DNA of 64,000 bases from Viridibacillus sp050278625. GTDB taxonomy: Bacteria; Bacillota; Bacilli; Bacillales_A; Planococcaceae. A program made the translations under genes and the position numbers. This document shows positions 43,675-53,676 of this stretch, one piece after another; the stretch's first letter is position 1; each line of letters starts with the position of its first letter. Location: contig NZ_JBNNTI010000002.1 of NCBI RefSeq assembly GCF_050278625.1, positions 1 to 64,000 of the forward strand, read 5' to 3'. The notes under the pieces were generated by a model. That model ran no database searches. It saw only the letters and a list, made by a program, of their open reading frames with translations, and was not told the origin of the DNA.

Positions 43675-45246
43675 ATGAATACAAATATTTCAGAAATTGC
43701 CAAAAAATACGAAGAGGCTATTCGCAATAATATGGCTGCTATTGAATTAGAGCTGAATTCATCAGTTCCCGAGGATGAAGAGCTTGTCAGAAGAGCAGCT
43801 TTTTTAGCACGCCATAATTATGTGAAGATTTCTTCATATAGTGAAGCACTTAATATACTTCATTTTGTTGTACAGGATGCTACTCCTGCTACGGCAACGC
43901 TATATATAAACGATGATTTATTTACATGTGATTGTCGTAATAAGAAATGGTGCCGCCATAAATTAGCGGCAATGTTCGTGTTATATCAATATGTTGATTC
44001 ACTGTCTGGTTGGCTCGAGAATTTTCGTTCTCAGAAGTTAAATCAGCTTTCTTTATTTAAAGATGAGCGCACGCCTGATAGTTGGCTTAAGCTTGTGGAG
44101 AATATTTACAAAGTAAATTTATATAATCAGCAATCATTAAACCCTTATTTAATAGAGAGTATTTTCACTGATATGCAGTCTCAGATTGCAAAATATACCC
44201 CATTAGAACGTGAATGGCGTAGTTTATATCAACTATTTACGCATATGGCACTTCTATCTCATACTTGGAAGCACCTACATCCAGCTAATGAGTCAGCCCG
44301 CTCATATATGATCAATTTTATTGAGCAAGAGAGCCAAGTATTAAAAGAGGCTATTCGTTTAACTGCTAGTAAATCCCGTCTTTTTGCTACGGATCCATTT
44401 TATGATACATTGCAGCAAATGACGCATTATTTCCTTGTCAAACAAGAAGGTTATTTTGAAGAGCGTTTGTACATTTACACATTGTTATGGGAGTCTATGT
44501 TTAATGAGAAAAAACGACGCGAGCTTGAACTTGAAATGCTTCGTGCAGAAAAGGATTTTTCAAGTGATGTAAATGTAGAAAGCATTCGAGCGATGTTCTT
44601 TCTTATGCTGAAAAAGTATGATGATTTACAACAATCATTAACACGAATTAAAGTCGATGAGTTATTAGTATGGCTTGATTTGGCTTACTTTGCTGACCGC
44701 AATGAGGATTCAGAAGCGTTACAAATGATTGTGCGTGCGATGCTTCCACTGTTAGATGAATTTATCAATAGTTGGCTATCAACACGATATCGCTCTAATT
44801 TTGTCAATACTTTTAATCGTCTTTGTTCGAAAATTGACTTGACTGATGAAGAGGCAGAGTTGCTCTTTACGGCTTCCGGGATGTATGGAATGCAACCATT
44901 TTCACATTATTTAATTGAAAAGGAACGATATTTAGAATGGGCTGCTCTTCACCATCGCTTCCCGTCTTCAATAGCTTATTTGGAGTTATGTGGTGTGAAA
45001 GATGTGTTGGAATATAAACCTGAAGTTCTACTTCCTCTTTATCATGCACTTGCATTAGAAGAAGTTTCTCAAAAATCGAGACAGCATTATAAACAAGCTG
45101 TAAGAGTTTGGAAAAAAATGAAGGCTGCTGCGAAGAAAAGTGCAAAAAATGAATATTGGAATCAATATGTCGAAACACTTCGACAACAATATAAACGATT
45201 ACGAGCTTTACAAGAAGAGATCGAGAAAGGAAACTTGAAGCTATGA
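43675..45246 (+). CDS. ywqB: SWIM zinc finger protein, YwqB-like
   Basis: This encodes 523 residues. The SWIM finger CDC-x5-C-x-H (Cys85, Cys87, Cys93, His95) is followed by a long helical region without other motifs. It overlaps the SNF2 helicase gene by four bases (ATGA), so the two are translationally coupled, as for ywqB-ywqA in B. subtilis. SWIM fingers bind DNA or proteins; the pair probably acts together in DNA transactions of unknown nature. CAGGAG precedes the ATG. Confidence 0.85.
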   Translation: MNTNISEIAKKYEEAIRNNMAAIELELNSSVPEDEELVRRAAFLARHNYVKISSYSEALNILHFVVQDATPATATLYINDDLFTCDCRNKKWCRHKLAAMFVLYQYVDSLSGWLENFRSQKLNQLSLFKDERTPDSWLKLVENIYKVNLYNQQSLNPYLIESIFTDMQSQIAKYTPLEREWRSLYQLFTHMALLSHTWKHLHPANESARSYMINFIEQESQVLKEAIRLTASKSRLFATDPFYDTLQQMTHYFLVKQEGYFEERLYIYTLLWESMFNEKKRRELELEMLRAEKDFSSDVNVESIRAMFFLMLKKYDDLQQSLTRIKVDELLVWLDLAYFADRNEDSEALQMIVRAMLPLLDEFINSWLSTRYRSNFVNTFNRLCSKIDLTDEEAELLFTASGMYGMQPFSHYLIEKERYLEWAALHHRFPSSIAYLELCGVKDVLEYKPEVLLPLYHALALEEVSQKSRQHYKQAVRVWKKMKAAAKKSAKNEYWNQYVETLRQQYKRLRALQEEIEKGNLKL

Positions 45247-48020
45247 CAACTATTTCAAACGTGCCATCTACTTTCATGAAATCCATCACGCTTGGCATTC
45301 AAACCGAATCCAATCAGTCGTTCATGTTACAAGCTTTTAAATCAGATGGACAACCAATGTATACACATGAATGGCTTCCTTTTCTCTTTTTCCACTACGA
45401 GGCTACTTTTTATGGTTTAACAGCTAATCATTCGGACGAATATGTTACGTTAACACCCCTTGAAATGGTTGAATTATTTTCTAATCAAGAGCAACATCCA
45501 TTTGTTCAGTACGAAGGTGTCGACATGGCATCAGCGAAATGGCTGACTGCAGCAAATGAAGCCTCTACTTACTGGTATTCTCCTCGCCTATGGGATGCAA
45601 TTTCACTCGATGAAGAAGAACAAAAGTTGGAGCTAAAGATTTCATTAGATGAAACAGCTACAAACTTACTAGAAAATGCATTAATGCAAAAAATGGTGGA
45701 GGCTGGTTTGCTTTTTGCAGATTTACCTCCATTATTACCTTTCTTCCGAAATGGTGGTTGGCCAATTACAACCAAAAATGTTCATGATGAAATTTTCGTG
45801 GCATTGCGTTTACGTGAACCAGAGGAATTGTCTGAGGATTGGGTTTTAGAAACTGTTATTCGTGGGAAGAAAAGTTCAAATTATTGGGCTCCACCTATGC
45901 GCAAGCGCGCTTTGAAAATCGAAAACGCGCTGCCTGATAAGTGGAAGCAACATGCTGATGGAATAGAAAAGCTACAAGATCAAATGTCTAATTTATTGCA
46001 TATGCATGATTATATGGATAATGCAGATACAAGTTTATTCTTGTCATTAACATTAACGGATGCAGATGTTAGACAGTTTTTACGTGCAGATTTCATTCGC
46101 TTACAAGCACTTGGTTTTGAAATCATTTTACCTGCTTGGTTAAAAGATATAAAAGATTCTCGCGTGAAAGTACGAGCTAGTGCTAGCACTGCTTCAAATT
46201 ATAAATCAGCTGCTGGTTTACAAGAAATCCTAACGTTTAATTGGAAATTGTCCTTGAACGGTCAAGAACTAACCATGGAGCAATTTCAACAAATGGTCAA
46301 TGATAATCGTGAATTTATTCGTGCTGGTACAGAATGGGTACGGGTGGATGCGGCTTGGATGCAAGAGATCCGTAAACTAATGGATAAAGCTGAAAATGAG
46401 AATTGGACCGTTCGTGATTTGCTATTCCAGGAGTTGCCTGAAGAACTTGTTGTACCAGTGGAAGAGGATGAGGATGATTCTGTGGATGATCCATTCTTCC
46501 AATTTGAAATTCAGAAGTCATTGAAGGACTATGTGAAAAAGCTACAAGATAAAAAAGGTTTGCCGTCTGTTCCTGTATCAGACAAGCTACAAGCTTCTTT
46601 ACGTCCTTATCAACAGGAAGGTTATGAATGGTTGACCTTCATGCGTGACCAGCAGTTTGGAGCTTGTTTAGCCGATGATATGGGACTTGGCAAAACGGTT
46701 CAACTTATTTCATATTTATGTCATGTCTATGAAGTTGAAAAGCCACCGACTTTAATCATTTGCCCGACTTCTGTTTTAGGTAACTGGCAAAAAGAAATTG
46801 AACGATTTGCACCTTCATTAGAAGTCTACTTACATTACGGCGCAGGTCGTTTGAAGGAAGATGCACTAGTTAATTACTTAAAAGAGCAATCCCCTCAAGT
46901 TGTGTTGACAACGTACGGAACTGTTACACAGGATGCCGATAGTCTTGAAAAATTAAATTGGGCTTGTATTGCGCTTGATGAAGCTCAAAACATTAAAAAT
47001 ATGCAAACAAAGCAATCTAGAGCGATTCGCAAATTGCATGGTGAGCATCATATTGCGTTAACAGGGACACCTGTTGAAAACCGTTTATCTGAGTTATGGG
47101 CTATTTTCGACTTTATATACAAAGGTTACTTAGGTAGCATTCGTCGCTTCCAAGAAGATTTTATTGCTCCAATTGAGCGTGATGATTCTGAAGCTCATAA
47201 GCAAAAATTACGTAAAAAAATTCAACCCTTCCTATTACGTCGAACAAAGCAAGATCCTGCACTTTTGCTGAACTTACCTGATAAACTTGAACAGCTTGAA
47301 TACTGTCCATTAACACAGGAACAAGCTGTGCTTTACGAAAGCTTTATCCAAGAAACAATGCATAAGCTCGAAACATTAACTGGGTTTGAACGTAAAGGTT
47401 TGATTTTGAAAATGCTTAGTAAATTAAAACAGTTATGTAATCACCCCGCTCTGTATTTAAAAGAACCTTTTGATAATGCAGCTGACATGCTACCGCGTTC
47501 TGAAAAGTTAGATCGTCTTGTAACACTTGGATCTGAAATTGCCGGTAACAATGAACAATGCTTAATTTTCACTCAGTATATCGGTATGGGCCACTTACTA
47601 CAACATTGTTTCTCTGAACTTTATGATATAGATGTACCGTTCTTAACAGGTAGTATGCCTAAGCAACAGCGCGATCATTTCGTCGAATCTTTCCAAAAAG
47701 GTGAATTCCCGATTTTCATCTTATCTTTAAAAGCTGGTGGAACCGGCCTAAACTTAACGGCAGCCAATCACGTTCTGCATGCGGACCGTTGGTGGAATCC
47801 CGCCGTGGAAAACCAAGCGACAGACCGCGCATACCGTATTGGACAAACTCAATTTGTACATGTTCATAAGTTCATCACGACAGGGACTATTGAAGAGAAA
47901 ATAGATACCCTTTTAACAGAGAAACAAGCATTATCAGAAGATCTCATCCAATCGAGTCAATGGATTACTGAACTAAAAGATGAAGAAATTCTTGATCTAC
48001 TATCTTTCAATTTTAACTAA
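45243..48020 (+). CDS. ywqA: SNF2-family helicase YwqA
   Basis: This encodes 925 residues. An N-terminal ~440-residue SNF2-associated region precedes the two RecA-like domains. Motifs in order: DDMGLGKTVQ (I, near 478), PTSVLGNW (Ia), DEAQNIKN (II, near 578), LTGTPVENRLSELW (III), FTQYIGMG (IV), LKAGGTGLNL (V) and DRWWNPAVENQATDRAYRIGQ split as VI. It is an ATP-driven DNA translocase rather than a strand-separating helicase, by family. It partners the SWIM protein encoded just upstream. A strong terminator follows. Confidence 0.92.
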   Translation: MTTISNVPSTFMKSITLGIQTESNQSFMLQAFKSDGQPMYTHEWLPFLFFHYEATFYGLTANHSDEYVTLTPLEMVELFSNQEQHPFVQYEGVDMASAKWLTAANEASTYWYSPRLWDAISLDEEEQKLELKISLDETATNLLENALMQKMVEAGLLFADLPPLLPFFRNGGWPITTKNVHDEIFVALRLREPEELSEDWVLETVIRGKKSSNYWAPPMRKRALKIENALPDKWKQHADGIEKLQDQMSNLLHMHDYMDNADTSLFLSLTLTDADVRQFLRADFIRLQALGFEIILPAWLKDIKDSRVKVRASASTASNYKSAAGLQEILTFNWKLSLNGQELTMEQFQQMVNDNREFIRAGTEWVRVDAAWMQEIRKLMDKAENENWTVRDLLFQELPEELVVPVEEDEDDSVDDPFFQFEIQKSLKDYVKKLQDKKGLPSVPVSDKLQASLRPYQQEGYEWLTFMRDQQFGACLADDMGLGKTVQLISYLCHVYEVEKPPTLIICPTSVLGNWQKEIERFAPSLEVYLHYGAGRLKEDALVNYLKEQSPQVVLTTYGTVTQDADSLEKLNWACIALDEAQNIKNMQTKQSRAIRKLHGEHHIALTGTPVENRLSELWAIFDFIYKGYLGSIRRFQEDFIAPIERDDSEAHKQKLRKKIQPFLLRRTKQDPALLLNLPDKLEQLEYCPLTQEQAVLYESFIQETMHKLETLTGFERKGLILKMLSKLKQLCNHPALYLKEPFDNAADMLPRSEKLDRLVTLGSEIAGNNEQCLIFTQYIGMGHLLQHCFSELYDIDVPFLTGSMPKQQRDHFVESFQKGEFPIFILSLKAGGTGLNLTAANHVLHADRWWNPAVENQATDRAYRIGQTQFVHVHKFITTGTIEEKIDTLLTEKQALSEDLIQSSQWITELKDEEILDLLSFNFN

Positions 48021-48032
48021 ATTTTTATCGAT

Positions 48033-48068
48033 AAAATCCGGCTATTATTTTGATAGCCGGATTTTTTT
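48033..48068 (+). terminator. Terminator of ywqB-ywqA
   Basis: AATCCGGCTA pairs perfectly with TAGCCGGATT around nine bases and is followed by eight T residues in total. Confidence 0.9.
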
Positions 48069-48290
48069 TATCTCTCCCGTTAGATACAATCGTGATTTCT
48101 ACTTCTTGCTTTCCCTTCTCAGTCAGATGAAATTTCAAAACAAACCTTCATCCGTACATTAGTCGATTTACTTAATCCGATGTTAATACCATAATATATA
48201 AAACATTTCTCCATGAGGGTGGTAGATTATTTGTAAGTTTGATAAAGAAATTATGTGCCTATTGGTGCGGTCTTTCAATAGGGATATGGA

Positions 48291-48728
48291 TTAAACAATC
48301 GGTAATTTTTCTTTTTCAGTATTTGGAAGATGGAATTCTTTTGTGAATTCTGCTGCTACGGATGCTTGCTGTGATGCCAGACCTGCTTCTGAAGCAACTC
48401 CACCTTCCCTGTCTTTCAAAACGAGAAAACGGACTTCTTCTCCAATGACTTCCGTTATATAGGTTCTTTTGCCATCCTCCTTTTGATAAGATCGTGATTG
48501 TAAGCGGCCACTAACCCCTATTAGTGATCCTTTGCCACAATACTTCACAACATTATCTGCCAGCCTTCCCCATGCTGTACAGAAGACGAAATCAGCTTCT
48601 ATTTCTCCGTTTTGATTTTTGTAGTTTCGATTAACAGCAAGAATAAAGTTAGTTTGGACCCTCCCTTCTTGTAACTTTCGTAGTTCAGGATCTTTTGTAA
48701 TCCTTCCTACTAACGAAACTTGATTCAA
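48291..48728 (-). CDS. ssbB: Single-stranded DNA-binding protein, SsbB-type
   Basis: This encodes 145 residues. I chose the TTG at 48728 (LNQVSLVGRITKDPELR) because AAAGGAGGTGG lies four bases upstream; the longer frame to 48932 adds a non-conserved extension. The OB fold is complete (VQTNFILAVNR, ADFVFCTAWGRLADNV, LIGVSGRLQSRSY). The tail ends EKLPIV and lacks the acidic DDDLPF-type tip, as in B. subtilis SsbB (YwpH), the competence-linked paralog. This is not the essential Ssb. Confidence 0.88.
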   Translation of the reverse strand: MNQVSLVGRITKDPELRKLQEGRVQTNFILAVNRNYKNQNGEIEADFVFCTAWGRLADNVVKYCGKGSLIGVSGRLQSRSYQKEDGKRTYITEVIGEEVRFLVLKDREGGVASEAGLASQQASVAAEFTKEFHLPNTEKEKLPIV

Positions 48729-48989
48729 TGTACCACCTCCTTTTGCTTGAATATAAGTCCATCTTATTCGGGATAGAGTATTTGCGCAAAGTCTAAAATA
48801 TAGGTTTTCGGCTATTTTTGGCATATGTAATTCGCTTTTTAAGCGTGTCAATTTAAGTTCTTTCCTGTAAACTGTTGTCTTATATAGGTTTTCTATTTTA
48901 CAAAGACTGTCCAAAAGTGAAATTTGGGACATTTAGGAATATGTTATAATAGACATATTACATTACATAAAGGATGGTGATTGTTTTTA

Positions 48990-49412
48990 GTGAAGACGTT
49001 TAAAATGCTCTCTTTGGAATTGTTACAGGATGGCTTGTTGAAGTCATTTCCTTTAACAGATGGCATCATTATCAATCAGGAAAATAGCCATAAATCATGG
49101 ATTTTGGAAATGTATATGGATCGCCGGTATAAAGCTGTATTTGAGCCTTATTTAGGAACCGACGAGATTTTAGAAGTGCGCGCAGTTATTTCTTATCCAG
49201 ACAATGAACCAGCGGCCTTTAGAGTAGTAGTAAATGCTGTAAAGGAAATAGACAATCAAATTTCCGTATTAATGAAGGGAACACTTAAAACAATACGTCG
49301 TCAGTATGCGGAGCAACTACTGTCTAAGCTAATTGAGGATGGCTTTGAAGGTGAAGCTCTTTTGAATCAATTTAAAACAGATATGAAAAATAGACCACGA
49401 ATAACACCATAA
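48990..49412 (+). CDS. ywpF: YwpF-like protein
   Basis: This encodes 140 residues. The GTG at 48990 gives MKTFKMLSLELL, matching the start of B. subtilis YwpF, with GGTGA nine bases upstream; the ORF can also open at a TTG nine bases earlier. Typical segments are DGIIINQEN and DNEPAAFRVVV. Function unknown. The position between ssbB and fabZ matches the B. subtilis order. Confidence 0.8.
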   Translation: MKTFKMLSLELLQDGLLKSFPLTDGIIINQENSHKSWILEMYMDRRYKAVFEPYLGTDEILEVRAVISYPDNEPAAFRVVVNAVKEIDNQISVLMKGTLKTIRRQYAEQLLSKLIEDGFEGEALLNQFKTDMKNRPRITP

Positions 49413-49420
49413 AAATGATA

Positions 49421-49453
49421 AAAACTCGGCATATATACTATGCCGAGTTTTTT
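49421..49453 (+). terminator. Bidirectional terminator
   Basis: AAAACTCGGCATA pairs perfectly with TATGCCGAGTTTT around five bases, between convergent ywpF and the small lipoprotein gene. Confidence 0.9.
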
Positions 49454-49464
49454 GCTAATCTTTA

Positions 49465-49740
49465 TTATCTATTGATTTTGCGATCCTCGACGATTTCTTC
49501 ATCTGTTGTTACATTCTCGTCTATGACTTTCTCTTCTACGACTCCATGCTTACCTGGTACTGTTTCATTCACGCGTTCTTCATGAACGTCTGGTGTAACG
49601 TTTTCTACGCCATGACGAACATTATCCTCAACACGCTCCATCGGCGTTTCGTTTCTTAGAGGCTCGTTTGCTTTGTTAGTATTACAGCCTACGAGTAAAA
49701 GTGAACCAAGCAATATTACTGCTACAGGTTTAATCCACAT
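49465..49740 (-). CDS. Small lipoprotein, acidic, unknown function
   Basis: This encodes 91 residues from the ATG at 49740, with AAAGGAGGG upstream; the longer frame is not supported. The lipobox LLVGC gives a mature N-terminal Cys near residue 19. The mature ~70 residues are acidic and repetitive, with degenerate steps of Arg-Val-Glu/Asn and VHEERVNET, GVVEEKVID. It is anchored outside the membrane. Family not recognised. Confidence 0.6.
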   Translation of the reverse strand: MWIKPVAVILLGSLLLVGCNTNKANEPLRNETPMERVEDNVRHGVENVTPDVHEERVNETVPGKHGVVEEKVIDENVTTDEEIVEDRKINR

Positions 49741-49856
49741 AAAAAAGTTCCCTCCTTTCTGCATTGTCATATCCATCACACACTATACGTGCGATATAAC
49801 ATATCTTGCCCCGAAAGAAGGAAACTATCCTTGAAAAAAGTTATTTGATTTTTATT

Positions 49857-50294
49857 TTATGCTTTTTGCTTTGGTCCGATTGCAAATAAAATATCTGCTT
49901 CGCAAACTAGCTCGCCGTCAACTGTTGCTTTGGCATGCCCTTTTCCCATTACACCACGAAGTTTTATAAATTCAACTTCTAGACGAAGTTGATCTCCAGG
50001 GATTACTTGACGCTTAAAACGAGCATTATCAATTCCTGTTAAGAAAGCTAATCTTCCTTTGAACTCTTCAGACTTCAACAAAGCTACTCCACCAACCTGT
50101 GCAAGTGCTTCAATAATCAAAACACCTGGCATCACAGGATATCCTGGGAAATGCCCATTGAAAAATTCTTCATTGATTGAAACGTTTTTTAATCCTACCG
50201 CCCTTTTACCTTCTTCAAGTTCAAGAATACGGTCTACAAGTAAAAATGGATAACGATGAGGTAAAATCGCTTGAATTTGATTTGCAGTTAACAT
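49857..50294 (-). CDS. fabZ: 3-hydroxyacyl-ACP dehydratase FabZ
   Basis: This encodes 144 residues from the ATG at 50294, after TTAGGAGG; the longer frame to 50351 is spurious. Hot-dog fold with His48 in NGHFPGYPVMPG and Glu62 in IIEALAQ, the catalytic pair. It dehydrates 3-hydroxyacyl-ACP in fatty acid elongation. It is 40 bases after the EpuA-like gene. Confidence 0.95.
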   Translation of the reverse strand: MLTANQIQAILPHRYPFLLVDRILELEEGKRAVGLKNVSINEEFFNGHFPGYPVMPGVLIIEALAQVGGVALLKSEEFKGRLAFLTGIDNARFKRQVIPGDQLRLEVEFIKLRGVMGKGHAKATVDGELVCEADILFAIGPKQKA

Positions 50295-50334
50295 TTTAAT
50301 CCTCCTAATATGAAAGTCGCTGTGGAAATTATGA

Positions 50335-50634
50335 TTATTTGTCCACAACACCGTTCATAATATCAAATATATGGCGCCATGTGGAGATTTTAAATGTATC
50401 TAATGCATCGCCTTCACCAATAACACTATAACCGATCATAGCACCTGATACAGCAGCTATGACAAGCAAAATGACTACGACAAGGATTCTTATCCCGATT
50501 GGGTATAGTCGCAAGTTCGACCACCATTTCATATTAACTTCTTCTTTAACCTCTCTCTCGATTTTTGCTTCTTTACGAGTCATCGGCTTTGAAGTATTTA
50601 GTTTAGTCGTGTTTTCTTTCATATTGTTTGTCAT
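50335..50634 (-). CDS. EpuA-like small membrane protein
   Basis: This encodes 99 residues. A Lys/Glu-rich cytoplasmic N-terminus (about 1-45) with MKWWSNLRLYPIGIR is followed by one hydrophobic segment (about 49-70) and a short outside tail. This is the layout of the EpuA family (often mislabelled RNA polymerase subunit beta family protein), found next to murA, mbl and flhOP in Bacillales. Function not established. Confidence 0.7.
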   Translation of the reverse strand: MTNNMKENTTKLNTSKPMTRKEAKIEREVKEEVNMKWWSNLRLYPIGIRILVVVILLVIAAVSGAMIGYSVIGEGDALDTFKISTWRHIFDIMNGVVDK

Positions 50635-50668
50635 AACTTGTTTTTCTCCTCTGTTCAGGTAGGTTGCT

Positions 50669-51508
50669 TTATCGAATGCCGTTAATAAGACCTAACATTT
50701 GATCCGATAAAGTAATCGTTCTAGCATTAAATTGATAAGAACGTTGCGTATTAATGAGTTCAGTCATTTCTTTAGATGTATCAACGTTCGACATTTCTAA
50801 AGAGCCGTTTTGTAAACCAATCTCAGTACGGTCTGCACCTTGTAAATTACGAAGAACTTCAGCTTCTGTCACTCCTAATTCGTTTAAGTTAGCAGGAAGC
50901 CCAATGTATGTACCAGAAATATGTTCCATTAATTGGGGACGTTGAAGCTCAGTAACAGCAAGTTCTACTGTACGTTGTGAACCGTCATCAAAAGTAATTT
51001 TCAGCTCACCATTGTCTTTCATATTAAAATCTTTTACATTTTCAGGAAAAATAATTGGATTCCCATCAGCGCCAGCAACTGGATAGCCATCTGCATTTAC
51101 TAGCATGGCATTGTTATAATCATCGGTAGATATATATAAATCACCTTGGCGTGTATATACTGTACGGTCACCATTTTCACCATCTGGCATGATGATATTC
51201 AAATATTGCTTTGGCTTTGTGAAAGAAAAGTCGAGTGAGCGTTCTGTTGTTTGTATACTGCCCTGTTTCCAAACCGTCTGTGCTTGGGCTAGTTGTGCCC
51301 CAACACCCATACGAATTCCTATTGGAGATTGGCGCTCGGTCTTATCAAGCTTATCATTGTTGAATTGTTGATATAATAGTTCGCCAAACTTTGCTTCCTT
51401 AGCTTTGAAACCATGCGTATTACTATTTGCTAAGTTGTTACCAATCGTATCTAGTTGTTGTTGCAATTGTGTCATCGTGTTGGAAGCGGAAATCATTGTA
51501 CGTAGCAT
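50669..51508 (-). CDS. flhP: Flagellar hook-basal body protein FlhP (FlgG family)
   Basis: This encodes 279 residues. The N-terminal rod signature (LDTIGNNLANSNTHGFKA, about 19-36) and C-terminal FlgG helix (NVDTSKEMTELINTQRSYQ, about 241-259) are present. It builds the distal rod or hook together with FlhO. It is directly downstream of flhO (39-base gap). Confidence 0.9.
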   Translation of the reverse strand: MLRTMISASNTMTQLQQQLDTIGNNLANSNTHGFKAKEAKFGELLYQQFNNDKLDKTERQSPIGIRMGVGAQLAQAQTVWKQGSIQTTERSLDFSFTKPKQYLNIIMPDGENGDRTVYTRQGDLYISTDDYNNAMLVNADGYPVAGADGNPIIFPENVKDFNMKDNGELKITFDDGSQRTVELAVTELQRPQLMEHISGTYIGLPANLNELGVTEAEVLRNLQGADRTEIGLQNGSLEMSNVDTSKEMTELINTQRSYQFNARTITLSDQMLGLINGIR

Positions 51509-51547
51509 ATCATAGCCCTCCTATGTATTTCAAAAATACTGATTCTG

Positions 51548-52387
51548 TTACACTTTTCCAATTTCATTAACGGCTTTATCCATACTACGATCATAGGCCT
51601 GTAATACCTTCTGATTTGCTTCAAATGCACGATAAGCTGTCAGCATTTCTGTCATTGTTTTACTAGCATCAACATTTGAGCGTTCAATATAACCTTGTTT
51701 TAAATTGAAGCTGACACCATTTACTGTGTATGCAGATGGTAAATTTTCACCGTTATACGTACGATATAGTCCGTTATCTTGCTTTTGAAGTGTATCTGGC
51801 TGTGCTGCGTATGATACGCCGATACGTGCTACTTCCTGCTCTCCAGCGACGATGATACGACCGTCTTCTGTAATCTGATAGTCATCATTTTGCAACTGTA
51901 TGCGCTGACCTCCATCAGATAAAACATAAAGACCTTGTGCATTTGTTAAATAGCCTTGTGGATCCAAAGTGAAATTACCGTTACGTGTATACGTTTCGCC
52001 TTCTGTTGGGTGCTCTAAACGGAAGAAAATTGCGCCTTTAGCGCCTGTTTCTGCATCTGTCGGTAATTGGTTATCAACTAAAGCGACATCAGTTGTTAAA
52101 TCAGTGGCTGTAATTTGACCTTGTGAATAGTCTGGTAATGTTTCTTGCATGTATACGCCTGCATTTAATGCACCAATCTGATTGTTGGCTGTTGTATTAA
52201 GACCACTCTCTGTATTCGTACCTGACTTTGTAATACGCGACATAAGCATATCTGGGAAAGAACGAATTGTAGATTGGTCTGCTTTATAACCCGGTGTGTT
52301 GGCATTGGTAATATTATTTGACAGTAATTCAGTACGTCGCTGTTGTGCAATCATTCCTGAAGCTACTGTATAAAACCCACGAAACAT
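51548..52387 (-). CDS. flhO: Flagellar hook-basal body protein FlhO (FlgG family)
   Basis: This encodes 279 residues from the ATG at 52387, with AAAGGGTGA upstream. Rod signatures LLSNNITNANTPGYKA (about 22-37) and NVDASKTMTEMLTAYRAFE (about 238-256) are intact. It acts in the flagellar rod with FlhP and sits between mbl and flhP as in B. subtilis. Confidence 0.9.
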   Translation of the reverse strand: MFRGFYTVASGMIAQQRRTELLSNNITNANTPGYKADQSTIRSFPDMLMSRITKSGTNTESGLNTTANNQIGALNAGVYMQETLPDYSQGQITATDLTTDVALVDNQLPTDAETGAKGAIFFRLEHPTEGETYTRNGNFTLDPQGYLTNAQGLYVLSDGGQRIQLQNDDYQITEDGRIIVAGEQEVARIGVSYAAQPDTLQKQDNGLYRTYNGENLPSAYTVNGVSFNLKQGYIERSNVDASKTMTEMLTAYRAFEANQKVLQAYDRSMDKAVNEIGKV

Positions 52388-52456
52388 TGTAATCACCCTT
52401 TCATCAATAAAATAAAGTATATGCGATTTCTATACTTTCTTTATTTCGGCTACAAA

Positions 52457-53452
52457 TCAAATATGTTTTGATACTTTGTCCATATTGTCGAGCATAATAC
52501 CTGTTCCTTCAGCAACACAGTCCATTGGATTCTCTGCAGCGATAACCGGTACTTTTAACTCGTCTGTTAATAATTGGTCCAGTCCATGTAATAATGCTCC
52601 ACCACCAGTGATTATAATACCGCGATCAATAATATCCGCTGATAACTCAGGAGGCGTTTTTTCTAAAACGTTTTTAGCAGCTTGTACAATTACTGAAATG
52701 GATTCACGTAAAGACTTTTCTATTTCAGCAGAGTTAATTGTAATTGTTCTTGGTAACCCTGTCACCATGTCCCGTCCTCGAATGTCCATCTCATCTTCTC
52801 GGCCACCAGCATATACTGTACCAATTGTCATTTTGATTGATTCGGCTGTACGTTCACCAATTAGTAATTTATATTCTTTTTTAATATATTGTAAGATATC
52901 ATTATCAAATACATCTCCAGCAACCTTAATGGATTCAGAAGTTACGATATCCCCCATTGAAAGTACGGCAACATCTGTAGTACCTCCACCAATATCAACA
53001 ACCATATTCCCACTTGGTTGGAAAATATCCATTCCTGCTCCAATAGCAGCTACTTTTGGTTCTTCTTCTAAGTAAACATTACGACCACCAGATTTTTCTG
53101 CTGCTTCACGAATAGCTTTTTGTTCTACACTTGTAATATTTGTTGGACAACAAACTAAAATACGAGGTTTTGAGAGAAATCCTTTAACGTCTAATTTATT
53201 TATAAAATGTTTTAACATCGCTTCAGTAATATCAAAATCAGCAATTACGCCGTCTTTTAATGGTCGAATTGCAATAATATTACCTGGTGTACGTCCAACC
53301 ATCTTACGTGCTTCTTCTCCAACAGCTAGCACCTTATTTGTGTTTTTATCTATCGCAACAACAGATGGTTCATTTAAAACAATCCCTTTACCTTTTACAT
53401 GGATTAATACATTAGCAGTTCCTAAATCAATCCCAATATCCTTAGAAAACAT
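52457..53452 (-). CDS. mbl: MreB-like cell shape protein Mbl
   Basis: This encodes 331 residues from the ATG at 53452 after AAGGAAGGGG. Actin-fold motifs are IGIDLGTANVLIHVKGKG (about 6-23), VVDIGGGTTDVAVLS and ITGGGALLHGLD. It polymerises along the membrane and directs lateral wall synthesis. It lies between spoIIID and flhO, which is the diagnostic position of mbl rather than mreB. Confidence 0.95.
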   Translation of the reverse strand: MFSKDIGIDLGTANVLIHVKGKGIVLNEPSVVAIDKNTNKVLAVGEEARKMVGRTPGNIIAIRPLKDGVIADFDITEAMLKHFINKLDVKGFLSKPRILVCCPTNITSVEQKAIREAAEKSGGRNVYLEEEPKVAAIGAGMDIFQPSGNMVVDIGGGTTDVAVLSMGDIVTSESIKVAGDVFDNDILQYIKKEYKLLIGERTAESIKMTIGTVYAGGREDEMDIRGRDMVTGLPRTITINSAEIEKSLRESISVIVQAAKNVLEKTPPELSADIIDRGIIITGGGALLHGLDQLLTDELKVPVIAAENPMDCVAEGTGIMLDNMDKVSKHI

Positions 53453-53637
53453 GGAACTTTCCCCTTCCTTCACATAACATCATTTATCGTACGTTTTTTA
53501 TATGTAATTATCTAGAATATTTTATCATATCAAAGGGGAAATTACATCCACATATTTTAGAGAGATGGCTTATAGTAACGGCTTATTAACAGTTTTCTTT
53601 CAATGTAGTTCCATGTTTTCATTTTCTTAATAACTTA

Positions 53638-53676
53638 AAAAGACATCGAAGCATATTGCTTACTTCGATGTCTTTT
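53638..53676 (-). terminator. Terminator overlapping the 3' end of spoIIID
   Basis: AAGACATCGAAG pairs perfectly with CTTCGATGTCTT. The 5' arm on the minus strand is formed by the last codons of spoIIID; a T run follows. Confidence 0.85.

Noticed and set aside
48729..48932. N-terminal extension of SsbB
   Set aside because: A strong ribosome site sits just before the internal TTG and the OB fold begins there; the extension reads through the promoter region.
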